Origin: Lonicera japonica | Taxonomy: Eukaryota; Streptophyta; Magnoliopsida; Dipsacales; Caprifoliaceae | Reading direction: 5' to 3' | DNA length: 64,000 bases | NCBI GenBank assembly: GCA_021464415.1 | Contig: CM038468.1 | Span: forward strand, 29,996,969-30,060,968 | Shown: piece after piece, positions 1 through 11,472 of the stretch | Position numbering within the stretch: position 1 is the first letter of the stretch | Layout of the letters: the number at the start of each line of letters is the position of its first letter | Notes under the pieces: generated by a model | Told to the model about the DNA's origin: nothing | Seen by the model: only the letters and a program-made list of their open reading frames with translations | The model's database searches: none | Program-made: the position numbers and the translations under genes

Positions 1-586
1 AGAAAAAATTTCTACCATGGTTCCCAATAGACAAGAAATAAGTTCACACAGCGATTCCCAAATCGAGTCAATACTACTATTGGCTAGCTATCACTATTTG
101 AGAAAGCAAAACCAATTGGCTAAGCTAGCACTATTTGAGAAAGCAAAAACCGAGTATTACTCTCGGCTAGCTATCACTATTTGAGAAAGCAAAAACCAAG
201 TATAGTAGTTAAACCGAGTGTTAATTTCCAGCTGCAACAAGTAAACTAATTATTGGATTTCTTCATCATGACAAAAGAAAAGAAAAGTGCAATTAGAATA
301 GCTCTTGAAAGATTCTAATTGGACAAGTATCCAAACAAAAAACTAAACTCAAAATCTCCTACAGAAAAAAAAATAAGAAGACAAAAAAACCTCTTTCATG
401 ACCCTTTTTGAAAGTTTATGTCAATTTCCAATTTTCAAGTGATGAATCATTACACAAGAGCAGAGTTGAAGAAAATATGGACAGTTAGTTTAGAATTATA
501 TGGTTCAGAATTTGACAGGTAGTTTCTGTCTAAATGAGTCCACCTCGCCAGAGACAAGATTCTGTCAAAATATAAGCCATCTAATT
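1..586. other. 3' flank of the RING-CH gene; short repeats
   Basis: Non-coding and AT-rich; it probably contains the 3' UTR of the minus-strand gene that ends at 587. Near 82-197 there are three imperfect copies of a unit of about 30 bases with the core CTATTTGAGAAAGCAAAA, at roughly 82-112, 124-151 and 164-197. I see no gene in it. Confidence 0.5.
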
Positions 587-3500
587 TTAAACAAATGATC
601 TAGATTTAATACTCTGCAGGTGCCGGATCCGTGTAGCTTCCATCAATGGTAGGAAGGTCTAGAAATCATTCTTTCAATGCGTCATTGAAAAAGGCTTTTT
701 CTCCCTATATTGATCATGAAAGTTATTGACCTAGCAACTTACATCATCTACCAGTCCTCCCTCTCGTGACCACACTTTAGCTCGAACAGCCACTCGGACC
801 AACTTTACAGGTGCATGATTGTAGCGCCGTCCACATTTATTGCAATTGTTCACAGACATGTTAGATGCACATGCTTCATGTGCGACAAAAGTCCTTTTAC
901 ATCCGCATTCTATCTTGATGACGTTTTTAATGACTATGAATGATAAGCGACATAACTTACATATTGCATCCTTTTCATGTATGTCCTCATCACCATCAAC
1001 TCGAATGTTAAGTTCTGATTTGAAAAGGGCCAGTATCAATCAATAATGTCAGAAAGAAAGGCAAATTAAATTAGGAATAGCTTTACTCATTTTACCAAGA
1101 AAGGATCAAATCAACATAGGATGTGTTTCTTCTGCACTTTTTCAGACGTGATATTCGAAGAATCTCGTAATCTAACGATTCACATTGTTGTTTTCCAGAA
1201 AATACAATATTATGAAATACTGCATGTGAGATTTTGAACTCTTTATTTGTAATAATATATATAAAATCGCACTTCAACAATTTTCTCTTGCCAATTTAAA
1301 CACACTTCTGGATAAACAGCCAACAAAAACCTGACTTTTATTACTAGATTTTTTATGTTGTATCAAAAAAAATCGTGAAAGTTGAAATAGAAATTCAAGA
1401 TATAGAAACACAAGTCTGAACCCCCACGTTGTTAGCTAGTTAGGGTTGGTTATTTATTGCACAGGGACCCAAAAGTAACAAGATCCATCAACACAAATTG
1501 TGAAAGGGTTGTTGGGTCAATGACTTTAATGTCAAACACAAATAACCCAAGGTTCGTAACACATTTAAACCTGTTCTGATGGGTTTAAATTAAGTAGATG
1601 ACTTTTATCGATTCATAAATTATTGTACTGCATAATGAGAAGGCCTTAATACTTTAATTCGGCTATTCCTTCGAGTTGGTGACTTGTTAGTTTAATTATG
1701 AAGGACATATTATGGTCAGGGATTTAGCTAGAGTTATATAGCGAGGTTTCAATCCTAGATCTTAGTCAACACATTTAATAAGGAGGCAATACTAATTTTG
1801 GGTCATATGACATGATTTACTTGATCTTTTTTTTTCACAAGGCAAAAATCAAAGATGTTGACACTAAAATGAAGTAAATAGTTGTCATATGCATGTAAAA
1901 TACCGCCCAGGTTTGTTTCAGTCCCTTGAGTAAGAGGTCTCATAACCAGCTTTGAATAAAACTTTCCTTTCTGCAAAGAAATGAAAAAAAACTTAGCTTG
2001 TATATAATTGAATATAACAGATATTGTACAGTCCAAATTGTTAAACACTATAATCAAACCTCAAATGTGCAAACAAAATTGGGGAATTGGTGTTGAAACC
2101 AAGCTCCCTTATAATATAGATATAGATAGCAGATATGCGGATTGTAAGCATAAGAGAAAGAGATGTGGTCTAATGTGTTGAAGAGCATGATATATATTGT
2201 GGCCCACTACCTAACAGTTTAAGCTTTTGGGTGAAATGTTTCTAACATGGTATCAGATTCTTTAAAGTCTGGGGTTCAAATCCTCCCACTTGCATATGTT
2301 TCCCCCTTTGTGTTTGTGTAGTATGCACATTATGGGGAGCAAGCTTCTTTATCATATAGACTAGACACATGAGTTTTAGAAAATAAAGAGAAGAGAAAAA
2401 AAGGAAGAAAACTAGTGCTTTTTAGAAAACAAAGTACACCCTCAGTCCCATGTCCCAAAAAGCTAACAGTCCACTTTCATTTCCAAGACATAATCATCGT
2501 ACCAAATCTCACCACAATAAACAAGTTTTGTTCTAAAATATATGCATTCTCCAAAATGTCAAATTCAAACGCAGAGTACAATTTAGCAATCTGACTCTTT
2601 ATATGACAATAGATGAATACATTAAAATTTTATTTTTTTCACAGGGTTTTATCCAAAATTTAGAACTAGAACACGCATGCTTTATGTAATTTTGTCTTGA
2701 AAACTGAATATTCAACAAGTACTCCATTTCAAACTAAGAGTTCACTATTCCCTTTTGGGACATCTGAATTTAATAGTACACTTATTTTAACTTTTTTGGG
2801 ACATAACCAAAAAAATTTCTTTTTTTACCATTGATCATGAAATTAGTGTATCCTTCAAAATCATGTGAAGGTCAACATAGACTCTTCATTTGGGATACAG
2901 GGTGCTTTTACTTTGATGTGGTTAGTTATTCGTAATTTGATATTGCCACTCAAAGTTTACCATAATATGACTTTGGGACCATTTTATACAGATTCCGTCT
3001 GTTGAATAAGTCGAATATTAAGTACCATTGCTAATTTAGTGTAAGGCCAAAACTGCCATTTGTATCAAATACTCATATTTGTATCTTTTCTTTATTTCTA
3101 ACTAGATATAACATGTACCCATGATACTATACATATTGATGGAAACAAATTAACATGTTAACTTTGAAATCATTCATTTCTAGATCAATTGTTTTTCTTT
3201 TCTTCGATCTCTTTTGTCGCACCACTTTGAGATGATTAAAAAGACTACACCAAGCTCAAAATTTAGGGAAAAAAATAAGAAGCTAACTTACGTTTGATTC
3301 AGGGCGCGTCCATGTCATTTTACAATGCTCCTGAACAAAATCACCAAAAAGGAGAAAATAAAAATAATGAATTATGTACAAATAATTTGCAAATTAACTA
3401 TGGAAAACATTATTATTATATAAGCATTTAAAAATAAATCAACAATGGTACTACATTTCACAAATTTCACTATAACACCAAAAAGATTTTGCAAAATTAA

Positions 3501-6500
3501 AGATGGAAAACATAAAAACCACCAATAAATTTGCAGATTCTCAATTAATTTCCCAGTGATAGATGGATAATGCATGAACCAACACAAATCATCATGAATT
3601 CTAGAAGAGAAATGCTAAAGCACACAAAAAATTTCACCAAAAGTTAATCCACAAACACGCTTGGCACTGTCTTGGTTAGAGTGATGTAAAAACGTAGTTC
3701 ATATGCCAATATGCATGATGAGTCATTAAATGTAGTTGTATAAGTAGACATGTACACCCTTCCTCAGCCTAATTTCAAGTTTCCTACATAACAATTTTAT
3801 AATAGATTGATGGCCTAAAGTGTTCTATAAAATGTTACTAGGGGTTGATCTGTGAATCTTCAGAGGCATTTATTGTCCATAAACAAAACAAAAATACCAG
3901 ACAAATTGTACACAAATGTGCTCTGGGTAGAGAAATATTACTATCCATCATTCTATCCTTTGCAAAACACATTCTGAGCCAATATAGTTACACACATGCA
4001 CACATATGTGTGGAGAATCAAGATTGTTTTGAATGAAAAACAATGTTCCATAGATAACAGATTCTAAAGTAAGATGAAACATGTCTTTTCAAGATTGAGA
4101 TGAAAAAATGAACAAAGAACAAATTCGGAAGCGTTATTTCAACACTCAAACTCTCTTAAGGTCAAGATATCACATTATAAGACTACATGTATTTAAACCT
4201 GCCAGGCTAGTCGAAAGAAGAGAATTAGGGTTCATTTGAATTGGGTAATCACCAACGGTTAGTAGAGGAAAGTAGAGGAAAGGAACAGTGTCATTTTGAT
4301 TTAATTGTTAATTCCTGAAGCTGCATCGTTTTGATTAGTTCAATTAGTAAGTTTGTCGTTTTGTGAGAGAATCTAAGTTTGGTAGATTGAGTGAGATTTT
4401 ACTTTCCTTTTTATTTTTCTATTTTGTCATTGGGCCACATGTAGACTCCATATGCAATGAATGAGTATTTGTATTGAGGGAGAGAGCATGTATTAGTCAT
4501 GGAATGAATATAATTTTTCTTCTCTTTCTCTCTGTAACTTCTTCTTCTTCTTCAAACCCCTTTTTCTCAATTCTTACTTCTAATCCTATCTCTCTTTCTC
4601 TCACTACTAAAAATTAATCCTCACCTTTGAGGGTTTAATTAGCACAAACCTTACAAGTGATATACAGCAGTGGTTCTCTGACCATTACTCTTTGCTGAAA
4701 ATGGATGGTGGGTTGAATCTGCTCAAGGAGCAAGTTGAAGCTAACCAAGCAACCATGGAAAACTCGAAGAAGGAATTGGAGATCAAGCACGATCAGTTGA
4801 GTATGAGGCAGGATGAACTCAATACCAAAATAGACTCTGTTCAAACTTCAGTCAATGCACTGCAATCCACTTTTAATAACCAGTTTGCATGGATCACGCA
4901 GCTCTTATACCCTAAAGGAGAAAAAGGAGGAGCGGACTTACCACCAATAGATCCAATTCAGAAGGGACTGCTGGAGACTCCAATAATTAGACCCCTGAAG
5001 GCCACCCCCTCTTATTCGACACCTGAAGGAACAGAAGGAAGTGTGGTTAAGAAACTAGAGTTAGCCACCACACTGGGAGGTAATCAATACACTAATTGCA
5101 AAGCACCCAAGTATGAATTTCCTAAGTTTGATGGTGATGTTGATGTAATTGACTGGTTGCAACAGTTTAATTGTTTCTTTGTAATTAATCCTATATCCAT
5201 GAATGAGAGGGTGATGTTTACATCTTTGTACCTAAGTGGTAAGGCTAGAAAATGGCTTCATACGTTTTAAATCCCTTGCTGATGTTAGTTGGGAATTATT
5301 CAAGAAAGAGTTCACCAAAAGATTTGCTAATCAAGGGTATTATAATGTTGTGGCTGAGATCCATGAGCTTAAACAAACTGGTAGTCAGAACAGGTTTGAG
5401 GACCTGAGAAAAACAAACTGGTAGTGTTGAGGAATATTAGAACAGGTTTGAGGAACTGAGAATTCAAGTGATGGAAAGGGAACCAAACATGACTAAAACC
5501 TATTTCATATCAGCTTTCAACGGGGGTTGCAGCCTGAATTAAAAAAATTCGTGTATATGCTTAAGCATTCTACCCTAGAAGATGCAGTCACACTGGCTAG
5601 GTTACAAGAAGGTGGGTTTTATTTGTTGCTAGCCAAAGCCAAAACCTCCTCCAACACAAAACAAAATGCTCCAGCTTCTGCCACCTACAGAAATTTCCAA
5701 ACAGCTAACCAACCCACTGCCACACTATTCTCATATAAACCATTAACAACTACCAACAATTCCACCACTAAACCTGACACCAAAACACCAACCTTACCCA
5801 ACAAATTCACCACACCAAATGCTGCTGTGCCTGTCAAGAAAATCACACCTGCAGAGATGCAGGCTAGGAGGGAGGTCTATGTTATAACTGTGATGAGCAA
5901 TATACCTATAGCCACAAATGTAAAAGACTACAATTCTATCTCATATGTGGGGAGGAGGAGAAAATTGAAAGTGAGGGGAAAGTGCAGCCAGAAAAAGATG
6001 GATCACCAACGGATGACAACCTTGGCATTTCTATGCATGCAATTGCTGGAGGGGCACATTGCCAGACTCTAGTACTTCAAGGCCAAAGTAAGAAGGTGCC
6101 TTTAAGCATCCTAGTTGACTCTGGCAGTTCTCACAATTTCTTGGATCCTCACACAGCCAAACAAATAGGTTGCTAGGTTATTCCCACTACCAATTTGCAG
6201 GTTACCCTAGCTAATGACAGTAAGACTAGCAGCCTATTGTCCTGAATTCCAATGGCGTGTACAAGGAGATGAGTTCACCACCAACATGAGGATCCTTCCT
6301 TTGGGAGGTTACAACATGATATTGGGAGTTGATTGGCTCAAAAAATTTGGACCAGTCACACTAGACCTCAATAATTTGACAATGAATGTGATGAAGGCAG
6401 GCAGGGCAGTAACTCTACAAGGAGGAACTAGTCCCAATGAGGAGCTTAAGGTCATTTTGGGTGGATCCTTATACAGTTTGTGCTCAAACCAGCAATGTGG

Positions 6501-9500
6501 CTTCATTGGCCAGTTGAGTTTTGTAGCAGAAGATAGACAGAACAGGATTCAATTCCTACGGAAGTCAATAAATTGTTGGCTGACTATGATGACCTTTTCA
6601 AAGAGCCTAGGGGACGGCCTCCCCAAGGGCTTTTGACCCCCAAATACCCCTTAAACCAGGAGCTGCCCCTTTCTCTATAAGGCCCTATAGATACCCACAT
6701 GTGCAAAAGAATGAGATTGAGAAGCTAGTAAAAGAAATGTTGGAGAGTGGCATAATAAGACCTTCCACCAGTCCCTTTGCCTCCCCAGTTATGTTGGTAA
6801 GAACGAAGGATGGAAGTTGGAGGTTATGTATTGATTATAGGGAACTCAATAGCCTTATAATCAAAAATAAAATTCCAATCCCAGTAATAGATGAATAGCT
6901 AGACGAATTGCATGGGGCAGCATGGTTTTTGAAATTGGACTTGAGGTCTGGGTATCACCAAATCAGAGCGAAAAGTGGGGACGCCACTAAGACAGCTTTT
7001 CAAACACACAAAGGCCACTATGAATTCCTAGTCCTGCCATTTGGCCTCACCAATACCCCGGCTTCATTTCAAGCATTAATGAATCAAGTCTTCAAGCCCT
7101 ACTTAAGAAGGTTCATATTAGTTTTTTTTATGATATTTTAATCTATAGCAAAAGCTTGGCTGAGCATGTAGAGCATTTGAAGACAGCTTTTGAGGTGCTT
7201 AGGCAAAACAAATTCTTTGTTAAAATGTGTAAATGTAGTTTTGCCCAGCCAAGGCTGGAATATTTGGGTTATATTATATCACAAGAAGGGGTAGCTGCTG
7301 ATGAGGCTAAAGTAGCTGCCATGGTCGCTTGGCCAACGCCTAAGAATGTCAAAGCTTTGAAAGGGTTTCTAGGCCTAACAGGGTATTATCGAAAATTTGT
7401 GAGAGGCTATGGTATAATCACCAAACCACTCACCCAGCTACTTAAGAAGAACCAGTTTCAATGGTCAGAGGAAGGTACAAGGCCTTCGAAGATCATAAAG
7501 TGGCACTTTTAACCAATCCTGTTTTGGCATTACCTGATTTTGCTAAACCTTTCATTGTGGAAACTGATGCCTCTCAAGAAGGTATTGGGGAAGAATTGTA
7601 GGCCTTGATTTATGCAGTCCATAAATGGAGAACCTATTTGTTTGGCCACCATTTTTTGATCAAAAGTTCAAAACAGACCACCAAAGTCTCAAATTTTTGC
7701 TTGAACAAAGAGTGACATCCATGCTTCAACAGAAATTACTTACCAAACTCATCGGGCTTGATTACACTATTGTTTACAAACAGGGCAGTGAAAACAAAGA
7801 AGAGGGGTAAAGGGGATGAGCAACTTGGTGCAATGCCTTAACCACCCTTTAATCTACATGGTTAAGTGAAGTAACAGTTGGACTGGGGATGAGTTGGTGC
7901 AGACCATTCTGGCCAAGTTACTCGGTGGCTCTAATGACATATCAGGTTACACAGTCGCTAATGATACTCTCAGGTACAAAGGCAGACTATTCATTGGGGC
8001 TAATGCAGATTTGAGCCAAAAAAGTATTCAAGAATTGCATCATTCAGGTTCTGGTGGGCATTCCGGATCTAAAGCAACCTTGAAAGTTGAAACGAATTGA
8101 ACAATTCTTCTATTGGCCTAACATGACCACTGATGTCACCAATGCTGTCAAGGAGTGCCTAATTTTTCAAAGGAGCAAAAGTGAGCATGTGCCATACCCT
8201 GGGTTACTACAGCCCCTGCCTATCCTTACAAGACCTTGGAATGATATAGCCATGGATTTCATTGAGGGACTCCCAAATTTTGATCACAAAAATTCTATTT
8301 TAGTGGTGATTGATCGTTTGTCCAAATATGCTCATTTTTTCCCTCTCTCGCACCATTACACAGCTCAAGAAGTGGCAGCCCTATTCTATGCTAATGTGCA
8401 TAAACTACATGGGTTACCTGCAACCATTGTGAGCGACAGAGACCCTATCTTCCTCAGCCAATTCTGGTCTCATCTATTCAAATTACTAGGCACTAAGCTA
8501 TGCCACTCCACTTCATATCACCCACAAACCGATGGCCAAACCGAGAGGCTCAATCAATGCTTGGAAACTTTCTTATGTTGTATGACCTCTGACAAACCTA
8601 AGCAATGGGCAAAGTGGATACCTCTAGCTGAGTGGTGGTATAACACCACCTACCATTCATCATTGCAACTCACTCCATTCGAAGTGGTCTATGGTTACCC
8701 ACCACCTCACCTTAGCATTCCACAGTTTGAATCACACAAAGAAATAGATGTCCAGCAATTCCGATAGGAATGGGAGACAATGATGCAATGTATTCGAGAC
8801 AGGCTTCAAGAAGCCTAACACTGAATGAAACACTTTGCGGACCGACATCGATCCGAAAGAACCTTTGTCGTTGGTGATTGGGTATTCCTACGCCTTCAAC
8901 CTTACAAACAAACCTCAATGTCCATGCGAAGAGATTACAAGCTAGCTCCCATGTTCTATGGACCTTATAAAGTGCTTGAAAAGATTGGTTCAGTTGCTTA
9001 CCGCCTCCAGTTACCTTCTTCAACTAATATCCATCCCGTTTTCCACGTTTCCATGTTGAAAAAGAAGCTGGGCCACACCATTGAACCATCTTATGTGTTG
9101 CCCCCAATCGATTCGAGTGGACATTTCTTGGTTGAACCAGTAGCCATACTTGATTGGTGTTTGGCCCGGCGGGGCAATGTTTCAGCCGTTCAGGTCAAAA
9201 TCCGATGGTTTAATATGTCACCGGCCGAGGCGACTTGGGAAGATTATGATAGAAGGAAAGAGTTGTTTCCTAACTTTGATCCTTGAGGTCAAGGATTGTT
9301 TCATCGGTGGGGTATTGTCAGGCTAGTCGAAAGAAGAGAATTAGTGTTCTTTTGAATTGGGTAATCACCAACGGCTAGTAGAGAGAATTAGAGGAAAGGA
9401 ACAGTGTCGTTTTGATTTAATTGTCAATTCCTGAAGCGGCGCCGTTTTGATTAGTTCAATTAGTAAGTTTGTTGTTTTGTGAGAGAATCTAAGTTTGTTA

Positions 9501-11137
9501 GATTGAGTGAGATTTTACTTTCCTTTTTATTTTTCTATTTTGTCATTGGGCGACTTGTAGATTCCATATGCAATGAGTGAGTATTTGTATTGAGGGAGAG
9601 AGCATGTATCAGGCATGGAATGAATATAATTTTTCTTCTCTTTCTCTATGCAACTTCTTCTACTTCTTCAAACCCCTTTTTCTCAATTCTTACTTCTAAC
9701 TCTCTATCTCTTTTATAAGAAACAAGCTTATCTTGATCGAAAAATCAAGTGCAAGCAAAGGAGAACTGGGAGTGGATGAGGAATCCACTACCCAGCAAAC
9801 CAAGACATAAAAAGATACAAAGAAAAGGATCCTTGGGCACTAAAAAAGCTGCCCCAAGACAAAAGCCAAAAACTGACTAACAATCACCAACTAAAGCAAG
9901 CAAATAGCATCACCGGAATAAGAACTTTATCAGGCACAAAAAAATAACATTCAAATTTGGGGATTACTCATAGGTTAATATAGATTTTGATAAAGATAAT
10001 TTGATAAAAGCCCTTCATCACAACCAATACAAATTGCGCACATTTCATATGTTATTTTACAAGTCAGTCTAAAATTATTGATTATTGGCATAGATAAGCA
10101 AAAGATAGAATGCATGGAGCTGAACACAAAAAAATGGAAGAGAAGGGAAATGAAGAGGAAATTAAAGAGAACTTACAGTAAGCATAGGGGTAGATTTAGG
10201 AGGAGATGAAAACTCAATTGGAGACTTGCCGAGATTCCTCAACTAATTTAATTTGCAAAAGAAAAGAGCTATCTCTGTATTAGATTCAGAGGAATATACA
10301 TACATGCATACATAATACATACAAATCATAATATATATATATATATATGTATATAAAGATTTTGTAATCTCAGAAAAAGAAATTAGCGATTTTGGAACCC
10401 TAGGTCTTAAAATCTTCTTAACCCTAACCCAGAAATTATTACTTAAAATTTGAAATTGGATGAATCTAAAGAATATTACGCTTAATCACATCAAAAAAAT
10501 GCTAAGACCTGACTTGATGTATATTTCCCTCCCTGTGAGATGAAGAGTTTGGTTTGATTTTCGTAAATTTCATAAAAAATTTAGGATACCTTCACTAGTT
10601 TCAACCTCATTGATTGATTATATTTTATAACAGATTTATTCATGATTTGAAATATTTTAATAAAGGAAATTATATTCTATACCAGATTTATTCCTAATTT
10701 GAAACATTTGAGTAAAGGAAAGGGTAAATTATCAATAAATACAATATATTTTATCGGTTTTTATAATTTAGTTAAAGTATAATTTTTTTGATATTAAAAA
10801 TATTATATTTTATTTATTTTTTCATTTTAGATAAAAACAACTCTAAAATTGTAAATAAAATCACTCAAAATAAAAAAATAAATAAAGTATAATATTTCTA
10901 ATATCGAAAAAATTATACATTATCTAAATTGTAAAAACATGTAAAATATATTGTATTTTTTAAATATTATAAATATAAATTTGATACGAACTGTCTATAT
11001 ACAGAATATAAATTAAATAATACTTTTGACACAATTACATACCGCTACTACGTATAAATAATAGAAGAAAACTAATAAGTGAGTAGATTTACGTTAGGAG
11101 AAGAAGAGCTTTCTATAGACTTATTAAAATCAGCCAT
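587..11137 (-). CDS. Six-exon gene for a small RING-CH (RINGv, C4HC3) zinc-finger protein
   Basis: Exons, in order of translation: 11137-11093, 10242-10177, 3330-3292, 1970-1904, 1014-743 and 658-587. They total 561 nt (186 codons plus TAA) with intron phases 0,0,0,1,0 and no stop. Every intron is GT-AG. Donors at exons 2, 3 and 5 are GTAAGT; acceptors include TTTCTTTGCAG and TTTTGTTCAG. The start is ATG at 11137-11135 ([13 protein letters not shown]). Exon 5 carries the zinc ligands: a CKLC pair, a C-G-C pair, an H-x2-C pair (HEAC) and CNKC, giving the C4HC3 order of RING-CH domains. The C-terminal part (APVKLVRV) resembles the end of plant RINGv proteins. Members of this family are usually E3 ubiquitin ligases. 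The protein is short and I see no membrane segment, so ligase activity is inferred only. Intron 2 (6.8 kb) contains a gypsy element. The weakest points are the donor of exon 4 (GTATTT) and the acceptor of exon 2. Confidence 0.72.
743..1014 (-). CDS. RING-CH zinc-finger exon (exon 5)
   Basis: This is the 272-nt exon with all eight zinc ligands. It follows the acceptor TTTTCAAATCAG and ends before the donor GTAAGT. Spacing is C-x2-C, about 15 residues, C-x-C, H-x2-C, then C-x2-C, the C4HC3 pattern of RINGv rather than PHD or RING-HC. An acidic stretch ([12 protein letters not shown]) precedes the first Cys pair, where related plant proteins carry an acidic EEEA-like stretch. Without splicing the reading frame runs on to a stop at 731-733. 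Confidence 0.8.
2176..2300 (+). mobile_element. TRIM-like remnant: short LTR end plus primer binding site
   Basis: A segment beginning TGTTGAAG and ending TTTCTAACA is followed at once by TGGTATCAGATTC, which resembles the initiator-tRNA primer binding site (TGGTATCAGAGC) of plant LTR elements. Downstream is a tRNA B-box-like stretch (GGTTCAAATCC). The start of the LTR resembles the LTR of the TRIM near 52.4 kb. There is no second LTR, so this is a solo remnant in intron 3 of the RING-CH gene. Confidence 0.5.
4200..4655 (+). repeat. 5' LTR of the intronic gypsy element
   Basis: It begins TGCCAGGCTAGTCG and ends CTTACA, directly before the primer binding site. It aligns with the 3' LTR at 9316 from the first bases through the CT-rich tract near 4540-4600. 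By eye there are about a dozen differences in the first 200 bases, so the insertion is not recent. Confidence 0.88.
4656..4670 (+). other. Degenerate primer binding site
   Basis: AGTGATATACAGC directly follows the LTR end and looks like a mutated form of the TGGTATCAGAGC site complementary to initiator methionine tRNA. Confidence 0.5.
4701..6090 (+). pseudogene. gag of the intronic gypsy element, frameshifted
   Basis: It starts at ATG 4701 and reads about 190 codons to a stop at 5270. The early part (about residues 10-55) is a heptad-like coiled coil rich in Q, E and K. Then comes the retrotransposon-gag core ([17 protein letters not shown], then SGKARKWL). The frame shifts near 5240 and again near 5420, where a short duplication of a GAACAGGTTTGAGGA-like segment is seen. 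A third piece (5527-6072) is rich in T, N and P. A CCHC knuckle (CYNCDE...SHKCK) is encoded near 5875-5925 in a frame different from its surroundings. Confidence 0.85.
6091..9286 (+). pseudogene. pol of the intronic gypsy element, broken
   Basis: Protease: [11 protein letters not shown] near 6107-6140 with the catalytic DSG, continuing past a stop at 6174 to MILGVDWL near 6317. Reverse transcriptase: [14 protein letters not shown] from about 6750, stop at 6896, [12 protein letters not shown] from 6930. The YxDD-type box is altered: the frame reads FILVFFMIF near 7115-7140. RNase H: the ETDAS start near 7560 is joined to [15 protein letters not shown] near 7605, with roughly 35 codons missing. 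Integrase: GGHSG near 8055, a CxxC with its second Cys replaced by Phe near 8155, and the three acidic positions (MDFIEG, SDRDP, QTERLNQ). The C-terminus at about 9130-9283 is a chromodomain-like segment (ATWEDYD) ending NFDP. None of this is functional as it stands. Confidence 0.9.
9316..9713 (+). repeat. 3' LTR of the intronic gypsy element, 3'-truncated
   Basis: It begins TGTCAGGCTAGTCG after a G-rich tract (GGTGGGGTAT), the likely polypurine tract. It matches the 5' LTR until the CT-rich stretch near 9700, then breaks off into unrelated sequence (ATAAGAAACAAGC). Confidence 0.85.
9714..10176. other. Intron sequence, possible reversed LINE tail
   Basis: Unique-looking intron DNA. The first 200 bases start TTTTATAAGAAACAAG, which resembles the reverse complement of the 3' end of plant L1-type LINEs. 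The resemblance is short and there is no coding evidence. The rest up to the exon at 10177 shows nothing recognisable. Confidence 0.25.
10326..10350. repeat. (AT)n microsatellite
   Basis: A simple AT dinucleotide run in intron 1 of the RING-CH gene. Similar runs occur near 11829, 13480, 16084, 17247, 25376, 27526, 31340, 31555, 38657 and 63857. Confidence 0.9.
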
Positions 11138-11229
11138 TGCTAATCTGACTATGCTTTGCTTTTCCGCAGTTGAGGGAAAAAAATGCAAACACTAGATAAA
11201 TTTAAACAAAAAGATGCATTAATTTCTTA

Positions 11230-11472
11230 GGCATGTTTTTGAAAACTCAAGAAAGGAAAATAGGGAGTAAAAACACTTCTTTCAAAACCCATGAGATTGG
11301 TTTTTTCATGTAATTTTCAAGTATTTATTACAAAAAATTTGGACAACAGTACCCTTGGTTAAATAATTTACATACTTTATCAAATATAAGAAAGAAAATT
11401 TGACAGAAAATTTAGTTTCTCACCTTCATAAAAAAGACAAGAGAATTGATTTCTTTTTCGTGAACTAAACTT
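11230..11472 (-). mobile_element. Tourist-like MITE, copy 1 (reverse)
   Basis: Begins GGCATGTTTTTGAAAAC after TTA and ends near GTGAACTAAAC. Its reverse complement matches the element at 12929-13243 over most of its length (for example TTTCTTTCTTATATTTGAT). The internal part is shortened. It lies upstream of the RING-CH start codon. Confidence 0.6.

Larger units (their letters stand above)
4200..9713 (+). mobile_element. Degenerate Ty3/gypsy chromovirus inside intron 2
   Basis: Two LTRs flank a gag-pol region of about 4.7 kb in the order gag, zinc knuckle, protease, reverse transcriptase, RNase H, integrase, chromodomain. That order and the terminal chromodomain place it among plant chromoviruses; the small size (about 5.5 kb) suggests a Reina-like lineage, but this is inference. 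The coding region is broken by frameshifts and stops, the RT active site is damaged and part of RNase H is deleted, so it cannot be autonomous. It lies in antisense orientation to the host gene. The 3' LTR lacks its last 50-60 bases, so no target duplication can be matched. Confidence 0.93.

Noticed and set aside
1803..2057. 84-codon minus-strand open frame as an independent gene
   Set aside because: Only the middle (1904-1970) fits as an exon of the RING-CH gene; the rest is intron on both sides of good splice sites.
4635..4844. 69-codon minus-strand frame at the gypsy leader
   Set aside because: Shadow of the gag frame and the LTR end.
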